Assembly: GCA_035079385.1 (NCBI GenBank)
Contig: JAVHKY010000003.1
Coordinates: forward strand, 11,077,501-11,141,500
From: Aspidiotus rigidus
Lineage: Eukaryota > Arthropoda > Insecta > Hemiptera > Diaspididae
Length of the DNA stretch: 64,000 nucleotides
Direction of reading: 5' to 3'
The notes under the pieces are model-generated. The model was not told the DNA's origin. It was given only the letters and a program-made list of their open reading frames with translations, and made no database searches. Both the position numbers and the translations under genes were made by a program. Shown piece by piece: positions 10,840 through 21,879 of the stretch (the stretch's first letter is position 1; each line of letters begins with the position of its first letter).

Positions 10840-13800
10840 GATCTGTATTACTAGTTTATGAAGACTCAATTAAATTCATAGTACGCCAAATATAGGGACT
10901 TGGAAACATTTTTTCCATCAGCCTCCATCATACTACGCCTAATAAACATGGTATACTTATGAAAAGGGAATGACCCTCCCCCTGCCCATTCCAAAACCCT
11001 AGTATAAAGCTAGCCTTTCCTCTGAGGCCTGATTCCTGAATTTCTGTCACTGGCATCTCCTTGTATACAGCTAGGCTTAAAGGGCTTGGAGTAGGCTAAA
11101 AAGGGGGCAAAGTGGTCAGCCTCACATACAGTATACTAAACTTATACTAAGCTATCTGTTGAGAAGCTGTTCCATGGAATTTAATTTCGTATTCAGGGCA
11201 AGTGCGCCTCTTAGAGCTAATCAGCTTAACATACAGCATACTCAGAGCTATTCAGCCTAGCTTACAGTAGCCTATATTGGACTTACTTGTCTAAAGGACT
11301 AAGAATACAAAAGCTCGTCCGCTTGACATACAGTACACTAGACTTGAAAAATAATGAAGGTAACCAGCAGAGAACTCACATAAACATGAAACATGATTTT
11401 TATTTATTTGGCTAGCCAGAACATTTTTTTTTTTTTAGCTCTATACAAACAATTTCCAGTGGCTAGTTTGGGGGCCAAATCAACTACCTTATCGGGCTGT
11501 ACTCTTCGAAAATTTCCGTTGATGTGTAGAATGACCACCTTTAAGAAAACACAAACTTGGGCGTCCGATTTAATTTTCAGATATTTCTCTTTTTCCAATA
11601 CTTTCGATTACAGTTTGTCTCGAAACTTAATTCACTATCAAATCCGTGGAAGAACTCAGAGATAGTGAAGTGTCCTAAAATAAGGTAACAAATTATGCAC
11701 TAACTGAAGAGGATGGCCTGGCCACTAGGAATGACCCAAAAGTTCCGATGTAGCTAAAGTGGAAAAAAGAAATATACAAATAGTCGTCAAGAAGAAAAGG
11801 ATGTACGGTGAAGAACTGAAAACTTATAATATGAGTGGATGTATTCGTGCAATAGGTATAGGTGTATAAAGTTTCCAGTTCAAGTTTCAATTTATGAAGT
11901 CCTTTTTTTCTCGTCTTTAAGTAGAAGTATCAAAAGTCCCTGCGGTCGAGTGCGTAACAGAAAACAGAATATTGACCACTTTGGAGATTTAGTCATTCGA
12001 AAAGTCGAACGGATCTCGTCTGTCTTGAGCGGTTTTACTTATTTGGCTTTTCTTCGTCTTTTCTCTTTCAATTTTGTACACTGAAGTGCCCTCGACGGAT
12101 TCTATTCTCGAAGAAAAGTTTTGAAATTTCTCTCATTCCCCCATCGTATAAGAACACTCTGTTGCGAAGAAAAAAAAGTCAAATAAAAACTCGCTGAAAA
12201 AGTGCAACGAGTAACTCGTCAGCGATATTTTTATTCGTTAGCATCAAATATTAAAACTCGTAGAAGACAAGAAAATTGTTATATCCTTCTGGTTCTTCGC
12301 GTTCTTCTTTTTCCTTTTTTTTTTTTTTTTTTTTTGTTGTCTCGTTTCTTTTTCTCGAGCTTATCTCTTAAACTCCGCATTACACTCTATGAATTGGTAA
12401 GTTATTGTTAACACAATTCGGCGGAATTGGGCTGGACGTGGTCGTTTCGATGACAATCTATCGCCGTCCATATATTACGCCATTTGCGAGAAACTTTGGG
12501 CGATTACTTGTGTAGAGGAATGACGAAGTTTCGTAAGAAATATACGATTTTAAATCAATGAGAGCGCGGTGTCTCGGCGTTGTACGGCGGTATTAAAAAA
12601 GAAAAGTTCATTCTGGAATACAAATAACTACTCTCGAAAAACGTTTCGAAAGTTTTTTCGTTTTATACATTTTCACGAGTATATCGATTTTTTGCGCCTT
12701 CTTTTTCGATGACGAGAATTCGTAATACAGTATCGGTTTCACGTTTTTATGGGTAATTTCGCGTCGTCGAACCGAGTATAGAGTTAACGACGGTACCGAG
12801 ATTCGATGTACCCGACGCACGCTAACCGAGCCCTGTAGCTATAGGAAGAAATAATGCTCGAATAAGAAAAGAAAAAAAAAAAAGGGAGATCACACAGCAA
12901 ATGAGTGTTTTCGTTCGATTTACGGTAGTGAGCATTGTTTCGGAACAACTTTATGAGAGCGTTCCACTTGTTGAAAAATATGCGACTTTTGCGGGAAAGA
13001 CGACGACAATCGCTGCGCTCGAAAGACGCTAGTTTGCTCTGTTTTTCGTTTCACGCTGTTTAAACGACGCCAGACTGTTTTTAAAAGCGCCATACATACT
13101 TGCGCTTCTATCAGATCAAAAATCTCTTGTACACACGGCTGGTATATTCGCAGAATGGTCGGTCAACTTTCGCCAACATTTTGTAAACTTTTTCATTGGG
13201 CACTAAAACTTACGACACGTCTAGCGTGAGGTCCTCGAATGTTTTCCTTTGACGTCTTCGTTCTACATTTCGTGATGCGTTTTCGGCGTGACCGCAACCT
13301 ACACCACGAAAGCTATTAGATGAAGTCTGAATGTTTCAAAAAATTTTCTCAAAGTTTTACCATTAAATATGTGGCGAAAATGCATGCCCTTATTCGGGAC
13401 GCCTTAACCACGACTGACTGACGTAACCCCTAGAAAATGTTTTTTCGAGACGCGATGACGTCTGGGAAACTCAGGATAGGTACTGAAGTGACTTGTATAT
13501 GATTTTCTTCACAGAGATGGTATACAGCTATCTCAACGTAACGATATGGGATACCTGTCAACTGCTATGAGATACGATTGAAAAATTTCAAGAACAATTC
13601 CCCAACTTCAGGACAGTAAAAAATGGCAAAAGTCTCTCAAAGACAGAGAAAACTTTCTTTCGGTAGTAGCATATCAAACAGGCTTTCTTCTTGTTCTCAT
13701 CTAGTTTTTTTGTTAAAGCAAGAATGGGAACTTTTGATTCTTCGATTCGAATACAGGTTTTTCAAAAGCATGCTTTTTGAACTTCATGAGCTCAAGATAC

Positions 13801-13990
13801 TCTCAACAAAAAACAAATGTAATTAGACTCCATGAAAGAAATCTGAATCGTATTTAAAGACCGTTATCCTCAAAAATTTGAAATTCACCAACATAAGAGC
13901 TACGAGACAATGATTGAGAATTCTTTAAATGGTAAACATCATTAATACTCTAGTTTTTTAAGATAATTATAAGTTTAACGGAATTGAACG
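10840..13990. other. No convincing gene; mostly unique sequence
   Basis: The start (10.84-11.35 kb) contains CTAGTATA-like phrases shared with 3.7, 5.1, 5.7 and 22 kb. A minus-strand frame at 11404-11598 (64 codons, with VVILHINGNFRRVQPDKVVD) is more varied in composition than its neighbours and could be a coding remnant, but I do not recognise it. A T-rich run lies at about 12309-12336. From 12.4 to 13.4 kb the DNA is richer in CpG and free of repeats. Confidence 0.5.
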
Positions 13991-13998
13991 AAAGGTGG

Positions 13999-14189
13999 CA
14001 GGGAACCTGTTTTGTGGGACACGTGGAATCCGTAAAATGTAGATTGTGACGTCATTAAACTGTGACGTCACAGGTGCGACCCTCAAGCTATATATATGGA
14101 GGGGGACTTGGAAAATATTCGACCTCTGAACTTTGCCGGACGGCGGAAGTTTTTTCCGAAAAATCTCCCGATAAAACAGGTTCCCTGTT
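13999..14189. mobile_element. CAGGGAACCTGTT-family MITE-like copy (compact)
   Basis: It begins CAGGGAACCTGTTTTGTGGG and ends ATAAAACAGGTTCCCTGTT, so the termini are inverted. Only one TATATATGGAGGGGGACTTGG unit remains inside. Two TGACGTCA-type palindromes lie in the left third, as in the 42-kb and 59-kb copies. At about 190 bp this is the shortest complete-looking member in the window. Confidence 0.8.
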
Positions 14190-14284
14190 AAACTTTGGCT
14201 CACAGTAAAATAAATAAAAACGGAAGACGTCATCCATAGTAAAGTATATTATAAAAACTAATTTTCACGAGTCGCAAGAAACTT

Positions 14285-14575
14285 CGAAAAATTTCGTCAA
14301 CTTTTTTTTTCTCACTGACATTTCCTCAGCTTATTCTCCCTGAAAGAAAACTTTTCTTCAACTTATTCTTCCTGAAAGAAAAGTTGGAAAAGTTTTGTCT
14401 CACTGACATTTCATTAACTTATTCTCCCTGAAAGCAACTTCAAAAAATTTCGTCAACTTTTTCCTCACTGACGTTTCATCAACTTATTCTCCCTGAAAGA
14501 AAATTTAGAAAAATTTCGTCAACTTCTTTTTTCTCATTGACATTTCCTCGACTTATTCTCCCTGAAAGACCAGTT
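14285..14575 (+). repeat. Tandem repeat, unit ~65 bp
   Basis: The phrase CTTATTCTCCCTGAAAG recurs at about 14332, 14420, 14483 and 14554, with a variant at 14364. Between occurrences lie AATTTCGTCAACTTTTT and CTCACTGACATTTCCTC. The array stops four bases before the left terminus of the element at 14579. Confidence 0.8.
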
Positions 14576-14959
14576 AAATGGGAGTTTGCGCTAAATCTAT
14601 TGTAGCACGAAAACGCAAAACGTTAGACGTATAGTTTAAATGTACGAATTTTGTATCTCAATTTTATCTACGATTTGAGCCACATCCGAAGTTTCTACGA
14701 CTTTTCTGAGCCGAGTTATGGACCAAAATGTGCCGAAAATTCACCAAATCGCCAGGGTTCCCAAAATAGGGCTTGAAAATTAATTAATTTACAGTATTGA
14801 GCTGAATTTCGAAAATTGTAATAATCAAATGTTTGTTCTTTATGTGAATTTGGACGGGGAAAACGAGCAAAATGGTAACAAAATCCTAAGAAACACCAAA
14901 ATGGGTTAATAGGCCCAAAAAGGGTCAAAATTCTCCCAAGTTGGAAAATTTTTAAAACT

Positions 14960-16340
14960 TATAAATTGTATTTCGATTTTTAAGTGGAATTTCGCGCTGA
15001 GTTAGAACAAAAGTTTAAAAAATTCTTCGAAGCACAAAGGTTAAAATTTGCCCAAATTTGGAAATTGTTCAAACTTTCAAATTCTAATTCGATTTTCAAG
15101 TGGACTTTTGCACTGAGTCCGAAAAAAATGCCTAAAAAGTATCTTCGAAGCACCAAAAAAGGGGTTAATGGGCCCAAAAAAAAAACGAAAATTGTCCCCA
15201 ATTGGAAAATTGTTCAAACTTTCAAATTTTAATTCGATTTTCAAGTGGCATTTTGCGCCCAGTCCGAAAAAAATGATTGGAAAATTCCTCGAAGCACCAA
15301 AATAGGGTTTGGGCCCAAAAAGGGCCAAAATCTCCCCAAATTGGAAAATGTGACCTGATTTCAAGAAAGGGACGTGACGTCCTCGTATTAATCCGGAGAT
15401 AAGAGTCTGCCTGAAGACGCAGGAAGACCCATATCTCCAGATTGATATATGGACGCTCCGGTCCCTTTCTTGAAATCAGGTCACAAATCGTTCAAACTTT
15501 CAAATTTTAGTCGATCTTCAAGTGGACTTTTGCGCTGAGTCCGAAAAAAATGCTTAGAAAGCTCTTCGATGCACCAAAAAAGGGTTAATGGGCCCAAAAA
15601 AAGCCAGAATTGCCCCAAATTGGAAAATTGTTCAAAGTTTCAAATTTTAATTCGATTTTCAAGTGGCGTTTTGCGCCCAGTCCGAAGAAAATGATTGGAA
15701 AATCCCTCGAAGCACCAAAATGCATTATTGGGCCCAAAAAGGTGCAAAATTTCCCCAAATTGGAAAATCGTTCAAACTTTCAAATTTTAATCGATTTTCA
15801 AGCGGACTTTTGCGCTGAGTCCGAAAAAAATGCTTAGAAAGCTCTTCAAAGCACCAAAATGGGGTTAATGGGACCAAAAAAAGCCAAAATTGTCCCAAAT
15901 TGGAAAATCATTCAAACTTTCAAATTTTTATTCGATTTTCAAGTGGCATTTTGCGACCAGTCCGAAAAAAATGATTGGAAAATTCCTCGAAGCACCAAAA
16001 TGGGTTATTGGGCCCCAAAATAGCCAAAATTTCCCCGAATTGGAAAATTGTTCAAACTTTCAAATTTTAATCGATTTTCAAGTGGACTTTTGCGCTGAGT
16101 CCGAAAAAAATGCTTAGAAAGTTCTTCGAAGCACCAAGAAGAGCTTGATGAGCCCAAAAAAAAACGAAAATTTTCCCGAATTGGAAAATCATTCAAACTT
16201 TCAAATTTTTATTCGATTTTGAAGTGGACTTTCGCGCTGAGTACGAAAAAAATGTTTAAAAAATACTTCGGAGCTCCAAAATTGGATGATGGGCTCAAAA
16301 AGAATCAAAATTCCTCCAAGATGAAAAATCGCTATTCATC
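14960..16340 (+). repeat. ~140-bp tandem repeat in alternating A/B dimers (~280 bp)
   Basis: About ten monomers share CAAACTTTCAAATTTTAATTCGATTTTCAAGTGG. Two subtypes alternate: A has TGCGCTGAGTCCGAAAAAAATG.TTAGAAAG, B has TGCGCCCAGTCCGAAAAAAATGATTGGAAAA. The spacing of the AGTCCG core, after removing the MITE at 15350, is 138-145 bp throughout. Several open frames of 60-95 codons on both strands are by-products of this repetition. Confidence 0.9.
15350..15484. mobile_element. 135-bp MITE with 4-bp target duplication AAAT
   Basis: The ends GTGACCTGATTTCAAGAAAG and CTTTCTTGAAATCAGGTCAC are perfect reverse complements, extending to about 24 bp. AAAT lies directly outside both ends (15346-15349 and 15485-15488). 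Neighbouring monomers read GGAAAATCGTTCAAAC without interruption, which gives the empty site exactly. It has no coding capacity. The superfamily cannot be assigned from these data. Confidence 0.93.
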
Positions 16341-16489
16341 AAAAGTTATTTTCAATTCTGAAGTAAAATTTAGCGCCGAGTCCGAGAATAATACTGAAAT
16401 GGCCCTAGATGATCTCCAAAATAAAAAATGAACAATTTTTCTCATTTTGGCAAAATTGTTGATTCAGGGGATGGAAGGAATATCGACAA

Positions 16490-16910
16490 GTTCGTCTACC
16501 TTTGAGTGCTCGCGGAGTGAGAGATCGACTAGCGTCGGGTGATAGATCCGAATGAGGGAATTGCGGAAATTCTCCTCATTTGGGGATTGGAGGGAGACGA
16601 CAAATCCATCTTCTATTGAAGGTTTGCGGTGAGAGATCGACTAGGGCTCTGTGTATGATCAAAGCGGGAAAAAGTGGGAAAACTCTCGTTGTTTCGGTCA
16701 AAGAACGCAAAGTTGGTCTTCAGTTGCGTGCTTGCGATGAGAGATCAACTGACGCCCCACCTATGAACGAGGCGGGCCAAAGTGCAAAAACTCCTTGACT
16801 CAGGCAATGGGAGGATACCACAAATTCGGTCTTGCTCGTGATGAGCGATCAGCTACAGCTCAGTCTTTGATTGAGGCAGACGAACGCCCGGAATTACTCG
16901 TGGTTTCACC
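16490..16910 (+). repeat. ~108-bp tandem repeat, four diverged units
   Basis: A core GATGAGAGATC.ACT recurs at about 16519, 16631, 16739 and 16843, with spacings of 112, 108 and 104 bp. Each unit also carries a CAAATTCGGTCTT-like block and a GAACGAGGCGGG-like block. It is richer in G and C than the neighbouring 140-bp array and unrelated to it. Two short plus-strand frames (16580-16798, 16795-17016) run through it. Confidence 0.75.
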
Positions 16911-17641
16911 CGGAGGAGGGAATGATACCGTCAAGCTCAACTTTTGTCATGAAACATTGAAGGTTAGGCGATTTTTTTCGTTTTGGAGAAATTTTGACCC
17001 TTTTTGGGCCCATTAACCCACTTTGGTGCTTCGTAGAATTTTTCAACAATCTTACTCGGATTCAGCACTAAATTTTACTCCAGGATCGGGGAACACTTGG
17101 AAGATTACGCGATTCTTCCAATCAGGAAAATTTTTTTTTGATAATTCAGAACCTCGGGAACCCCTGCTACGAGTTATAAAATTTCGGCACATTTTGGTCC
17201 ATAACTCGGCTCAGGAAAGTCGTAGAAACCTCGGATGTGGCTCAAATTAAAGATAAAATTGAGATAAAAATTTCGTACTTTTAAACTATTTTTGTGCTGC
17301 AATAGATTTAGCGCAAACTCCCATTTAACTGGTAACATCTTTCTGGTCCACCCCTTATAAGCACATAAAAAATTGATGTGAACGGTAGAATTCAATCATT
17401 GATACTCGTATATTGATCTTCAATATTATATTAATAATCATCGATGAAATTCAAGACTTATCTGGGCTAGCAGAGGCGAACGAGTGGAACGAGTGAGCTT
17501 GTCAGTGTAGCCTAATACATAGTATATCAGGCTTAAATCAGGCTAACCAATATTAAGAAAGGAGCAAGACGGAGCAAGTAGATAAAATGCTTCACCACAC
17601 ATCTCTGGAGGATATTGTTAGCTTGTTAGCTTTTATCTCAA

Positions 17642-17644
<3 letters not shown>

Positions 17645-17730
<86 letters not shown>
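17645..17730. repeat. (CT)n microsatellite
   Basis: About 43 CT dinucleotides in an uninterrupted run. Open frames on both strands across it (Ser/Leu on plus, Arg/Glu on minus) are artefacts of the run. Confidence 0.97.
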
Positions 17731-17734
<4 letters not shown>

Positions 17735-19849
17735 ATAAAGATATAATTTGTTCTTTCACTTGTCCTACTTTTTTCCCCATCACGTCCTGTTTCTTGGTCA
17801 ATGTTAACTGTCCTAGAAATGAAATCAACTCGAAAAATTTCGTGTTTACTGCATCAGCTAATATTCACACACTACACCCTAGTACTCTACCATCATCGGT
17901 TTTCATAGAGAATGCACCCCTACGCGAAATGCGTCGGTAACGCGATGATTATTAACATCATTTAATTACGATTTTCTGGCACTATAATTTTCAAAACATA
18001 TTTCCGTCGCCCGAGCTCGCCGCATCTCGCGGCTATTAAATTAAAACGTTAATTTCGTAAAATACGATTATTTTTCTGCGCTGACACGTAGCCGTACAAC
18101 CAACATCCATTCTCTTCCTCTGAACGCCCAGCCTCTCCATCAACCCTTTTTGCCGCCGTAAAGAGTGCAGTTTCATCTGATTACGTGGGCGTACATCCGG
18201 AATATTTTCATCCCCGCTTCGCCCGACTCTATTTAAATGTGGAAACGAATGGACCGGTCAGCAGCGACAGGACAAAATAAACTGTATCCGTTTTCATCGC
18301 CTTCGTGCACGTTCCAACATGCGGCGAGTTAATAGACTCTTTCCATGAAGAAAAAAAAAAAAGCACAAAAATAGGGACACGATTAAAAGTTGATCGTTAA
18401 GTATTTCTGTACGCGAATATGAATAGACCTTGGTTTTCGGATATAAATTATCGAGCCGGACTGTCACTTACAGAAAGAATACGCGATTAACGATAAAAAA
18501 GTGGTGTAATTGTCTCGAGTTCACGTATTGGTGCGTTGGGGGATTTCTGAGCTATCCGAAACGATTTAGAAAAAGACCTCAACTTACCCTCACGACGGTT
18601 GAACACAATTTAATATACGGTCATTTCGAAGAAGACGAAAAGACACGAAAATACGAGCACATGTAGACAAAACTCTTCCAACTTTAGAGACAGAGAAGAA
18701 ATTAAAAGGAGATTCAGTTCGTCATATCACGTTCGACAGCGTGCTGGACACGAAGACGACAAAAACCAAAAATGCAGTTTTCATTTCGATGTTTAGAGCT
18801 GCAGCATCGACAAACTCGTACGCTGCGAAAGGCCGCAAACATATCTAGGACCCAAGAGGGCAGTTCATTCAAGTTCGGCTAGCGCCTAGCGCCCTGCCTT
18901 ATTACAAAGCTCTGTGAAAGCACTTTCGACCCCTCGTCTTTTTCTTCGTAATTCACCCCCGTTGTCCGTCACTTCCTGGTTCGCCGTTACCTTTATTTCT
19001 TGTTCAGCTCACCTTGGGCGCTTTCGCTTTCCATTCCTACGCTTTTATTGATTCCTAAAGCTATTTCATGACCTCTTCTTTCTTTTCGCGATACCGTTTC
19101 TTCTCCTCGCAAGAAAACAATAAAAACGGAGTAAAAAGAAGATGAAAAAAGAAGGCAATTGCCATCTTAACTGGACCATTCTACGGGGCTTTTTCGCCCA
19201 GCTATTGCGCGAACCGATACTTATCCGCAGACTTCATTTTAGAAACGTATACACAACAGTATATTCTGTACGTAAGCGACCTTTTCGCCATAATAAGCTC
19301 TCGTACAAATCCTAATGGTTCCTTTTCGTCTACGTCGTTTGGCGATTGTATCGTACGACTAACGCGTCATTCTTCGAGCATTAAAACCTTGTACTAATAT
19401 GAACGACAATAGCGAATTGTTTTCGGCTTCCTAATTAGAAAAAAGGGTGCAAGAGTTGGCGTTTTTAAGAATAGATTTCAAACGAAGCGCTTCCGCCAGA
19501 GCGCAGAACTGGCAGATGTAGAAGAAACGTTAAAATCTCACAAATCCTGAAGTCGGTCATTCGAAATCTTGAAATACGATGTATTGATGTCTATACAGAA
19601 ATAGCCCTTAGTTATATCAAGAAGGATTAAACTTTCATCGATTTGCACTGTGCACTGTTCTGAATTCAGTTAAAAGACTCAACTCTGTTCTCCTCGCTCG
19701 TTCAGAACTTGCGAGCCAATTATATGGGAGACTATGAAGTCAGTGAGTGACATTTTTCATTCGCGTTCCATTCATTACTCACAGCAGAGGATAGGGGGGT
19801 ACCCGACTTTGTAAGAAAATCTCTACTCCCGATGAGACCCGGAAAATTG
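17735..19849. other. No gene seen; unique CpG-bearing sequence
   Basis: No repeat or recognisable frame is present. The part at 17.94-18.35 kb mixes ATTA-type motifs (AACATCATTTAATTACG, TATTAAATTAAAACG) with CpG-rich tracts, a composition seen in insect regulatory DNA; that is an impression only. A 78-codon plus-strand frame at 18430-18666 has no recognisable domain. Confidence 0.5.
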
Positions 19850-20455
19850 GAAATCCGATCGCTCGTTGGCAAAATCAGGGGAGGGGGGTGTCCTTCAAAA
19901 ATACGAAAAATCTCCTCCCAGGGTTAAGAACAACTTCGAAAAACGGAAAATTCAAAACAGGAATCTCTTGTAAATTTGAACGTTCGGAAAGTGAAGCGTG
20001 AAAAATTGACATGAAAATCCAAATTCATTCGGAAAATTGAGAGTGAGGGTGGGATACCTTTAAAAATCCGAATCCGGAAAATCTCAGGATGGAGAATATC
20101 TTTCGAAAATTCAATCGTTTGAAAAATCAGCGGGGAAGGGCACCCATTTGAAAATTCCAACGTCTAAAAAGAAGGAGTAAAGGATTTCCTTGGAAATCTG
20201 GAAATTCGAAACTGCAATAGTTTGAAGAATTTCTTCACAATATAATCGTGCAGAAAATGAAGTGTGAAAAATTTTCTCGAAAGTTCAAAGGTATCCAAAA
20301 AATGGAGATGGAGTGGGGGAATAGGTACCTTTGGAAATACGAATATCTGGAAAACCCAGTGATCACGGAATCTGTTGGAAATCCTGACATTTGGGAAATC
20401 AAGGGGAGGAATTCGAACATTTGGAAGATTAGGGATGGAAAATTCCTTTAAAAAT
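19850..20455. repeat. Highly diverged tandem array
   Basis: Phrases of the type GGAAAATC, TTGGAAAT, GAAAATTCGAAC and a short G run recur at loose intervals of roughly 60 bp. The period is blurred by indels. Minus-strand frames at 19924-20160 and 20235-20420 share Phe/Ile/Ser-rich phrases for this reason. I infer an old minisatellite. Confidence 0.5.
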
Positions 20456-20862
20456 GTTTTGGCGGAGCCAAATAAATAAAGATCATTTTTGATGTCTTTT
20501 TAAAGCAGCTCGATCCAGCTACCAGTCAAGACAAGACAACATAATTTTAGATAGCGGATAAAGGCACAGTAGAAACATCACGAGACGTCATCAACATCCT
20601 TGTCGTCATTTGTTTGTGACGTCATCAGCTTAAACCTGCTTTTAATGTCATTATATTAGTAACTTATCATTTCTTCTTTCCCTCTTGCATTAGCATATTT
20701 CTAGATTAGATCGAGGATTTTACGTCCAGCAACGGGAGGGAAGCAGACACCTATAGCAAAATCTAGTAAGTTGTAAGCCAAGTATAGTCTAGAATTAGTA
20801 CAGCGTAACAGGCATATTATGCTAGATAAGGATAGAAGAGGAAATATGACGAAAAATTCTCC
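20456..20862. other. No gene seen
   Basis: Contains TGACGTCATCA-type palindromes near 20580-20635 and CTAG-rich phrases near 20770-20825, both shared with the 22-kb region. Confidence 0.5.
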
Positions 20863-20937
20863 TGACCCGAGCGGGAATCGAACTCACGACCTCTCGTTTT
20901 CATGACGAGTGCGATAACCACTGCGTTATACCAGACC
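20863..20937 (-). repeat. tRNA-derived sequence (SINE head or tRNA pseudogene)
   Basis: On the minus strand the segment has an A box (TGGTATAACGCAGTGG) and a B box (AGTTCGATTCC) at tRNA spacing. A perfect 5-bp anticodon stem CTCGT/ACGAG encloses a 7-base loop CATGAAA. The universal T at loop position 2 is A, and the acceptor strands do not pair, so this is not a functional tRNA. The D arm GTGGTTATCGC recalls tRNA-Val. No clear SINE tail was found. Confidence 0.65.
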
Positions 20938-21067
20938 CTAAGATTAGATCTTCATATTTCGCCTTCAGGTGGAAGTTTCACATTGTGAGTGAGAGGGCCC
21001 GAAGACCACAATATATTAGGCTGTTGCAAACGCACAGTAAAGCTCACAGGAAAGAGCCGCGAATCCC

Positions 21068-21103
21068 TTTATCGCACTCGTCATGGAGACGAGAGGTCAC
21101 GGG
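21068..21103 (+). repeat. Inverted partial copy of the tRNA-like segment
   Basis: ATCGCACTCGTCATGGAGACGAGAGGTCACGGGT on the plus strand matches the D-arm/anticodon part of the minus-strand tRNA-like sequence about 170 bp away, with few changes. Together they form a head-to-head tRNA-related pair. Confidence 0.65.
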
Positions 21104-21171
21104 TCGCAGATCTCCAATAGAATGCGTGAATGCTGGTAAATACAAGGAGACTCAGTCCCAATCTTGCCAAT

Positions 21172-21284
21172 TTTAACAGAGAACCTGTTCTATGTTTTTT
21201 TTTTTGAGGAATTTGCTCTTGGAAAAATTTTGCTTCTTTTTTTGAGCTACATGATGGGAGGGGAATGATCAGAGGGGGACTTGG
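21172..21284 (+). repeat. CAGGGAACCTGTT-family 5' fragment
   Basis: It starts AACAGAGAACCTGTTCTATG and reaches a GAGGGGGACTTGGA tail, where the ATTT microsatellite begins. The 3' terminus is missing. Confidence 0.6.
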
Positions 21285-21286
21285 AT

Positions 21287-21321
<35 letters not shown>

Positions 21322-21457
21322 TTTTATTTATTTATTTTATTTATTTTATTTATTTTATTTATTTTATCTATTTTATTTATTTTATTTATTTTATTTATTT
21401 TATTTATTTTATTTATTTATTTTATTTATTTTATTTATTTTATTTATTTTATTTATT

Positions 21458-21508
<51 letters not shown>

Positions 21509-21530
21509 TTTTCTTACATTTTATTTATTT
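21285..21530. repeat. (TTTA)n / (TTTTATTTA)n microsatellite
   Basis: A block of TTTA units passes into units that include TTTTA and back to TTTA. Frames of 83 and 104 codons reading FIYLFI-type repeats are artefacts of the array. Confidence 0.97.
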
Positions 21531-21599
21531 AGTTTCTTTCTTTCTTTCTTCATACAATAGGAAGGCAAGTCCCATATAATAATCTCGGAGGTCAAAATT

Positions 21600-21862
21600 T
21601 CAACAGGGAACGTGTTCTATGGGGGTTTCTTTGAAAAATTGGCCATCCGTTGTCCTTCAAGGTATGATAGGAAGGACTACAGACAATTTTGTTCTCCAAG
21701 TAATGAATATTCAGGAAAGGACTTGAAAATTTTGAATTCTTGTCTAATACGTATGATAGAAGATCTTGGAATTTTCTCAATTCAGCTCCACATTACCCTA
21801 GCTTTCTTTTCGTAATGGTTTTCCAAACTAATTCGACCCATAGAACAGGTTCTCTGCAGGTT
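21600..21862. mobile_element. CAGGGAACCTGTT-family copy, diverged
   Basis: It opens AACAGGGAACGTGTTCTATGG at about 21600 and closes with CCATAGAACAGGTTCTCTGCAG and the TCGTTCAACATCGTTAAGGA leader in reverse. The interior keeps GTATGATAGGAAGGACT-like remnants of the 45-bp unit. Confidence 0.65.
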
Positions 21863-21879
21863 CCTCGTTCAACATCGTT

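Larger units (their letters stand above)
14579..17333. mobile_element. 2.75-kb element with long inverted termini
   Basis: The left end ACCAGTTAAATGGGAGTTTG is the reverse complement of the right end at 17314-17333. Identity continues inward for about 175 bp, including GAGCCGAGTTATGGACC and AAAATGTGCCGAAA, with one 16-bp indel. A weaker inverted relation extends to about 14945 and 16975. The interior holds two unrelated tandem arrays and no transposase, so this is a non-autonomous or composite element. No target duplication is apparent: the flanks CCTGAAAG and AACATCTT do not match. Confidence 0.8.

Noticed and set aside
11393..11665. 90-codon plus-strand frame near 11.4 kb
   Set aside because: It overlaps a minus-strand frame of better composition; neither is recognised.
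17587..17940. 117-codon frame across the (CT)n run, and its minus-strand partner
   Set aside because: Low-complexity Ser/Leu or Arg/Glu reading of a microsatellite.
20863..20937. Functional tRNA gene
   Set aside because: The acceptor strands do not pair and the loop lacks T at position 33.
21265..21579. 104-codon hydrophobic frame over the TTTA microsatellite
   Set aside because: The FIYLFI repeat comes from simple sequence; there is no independent evidence of a membrane protein.
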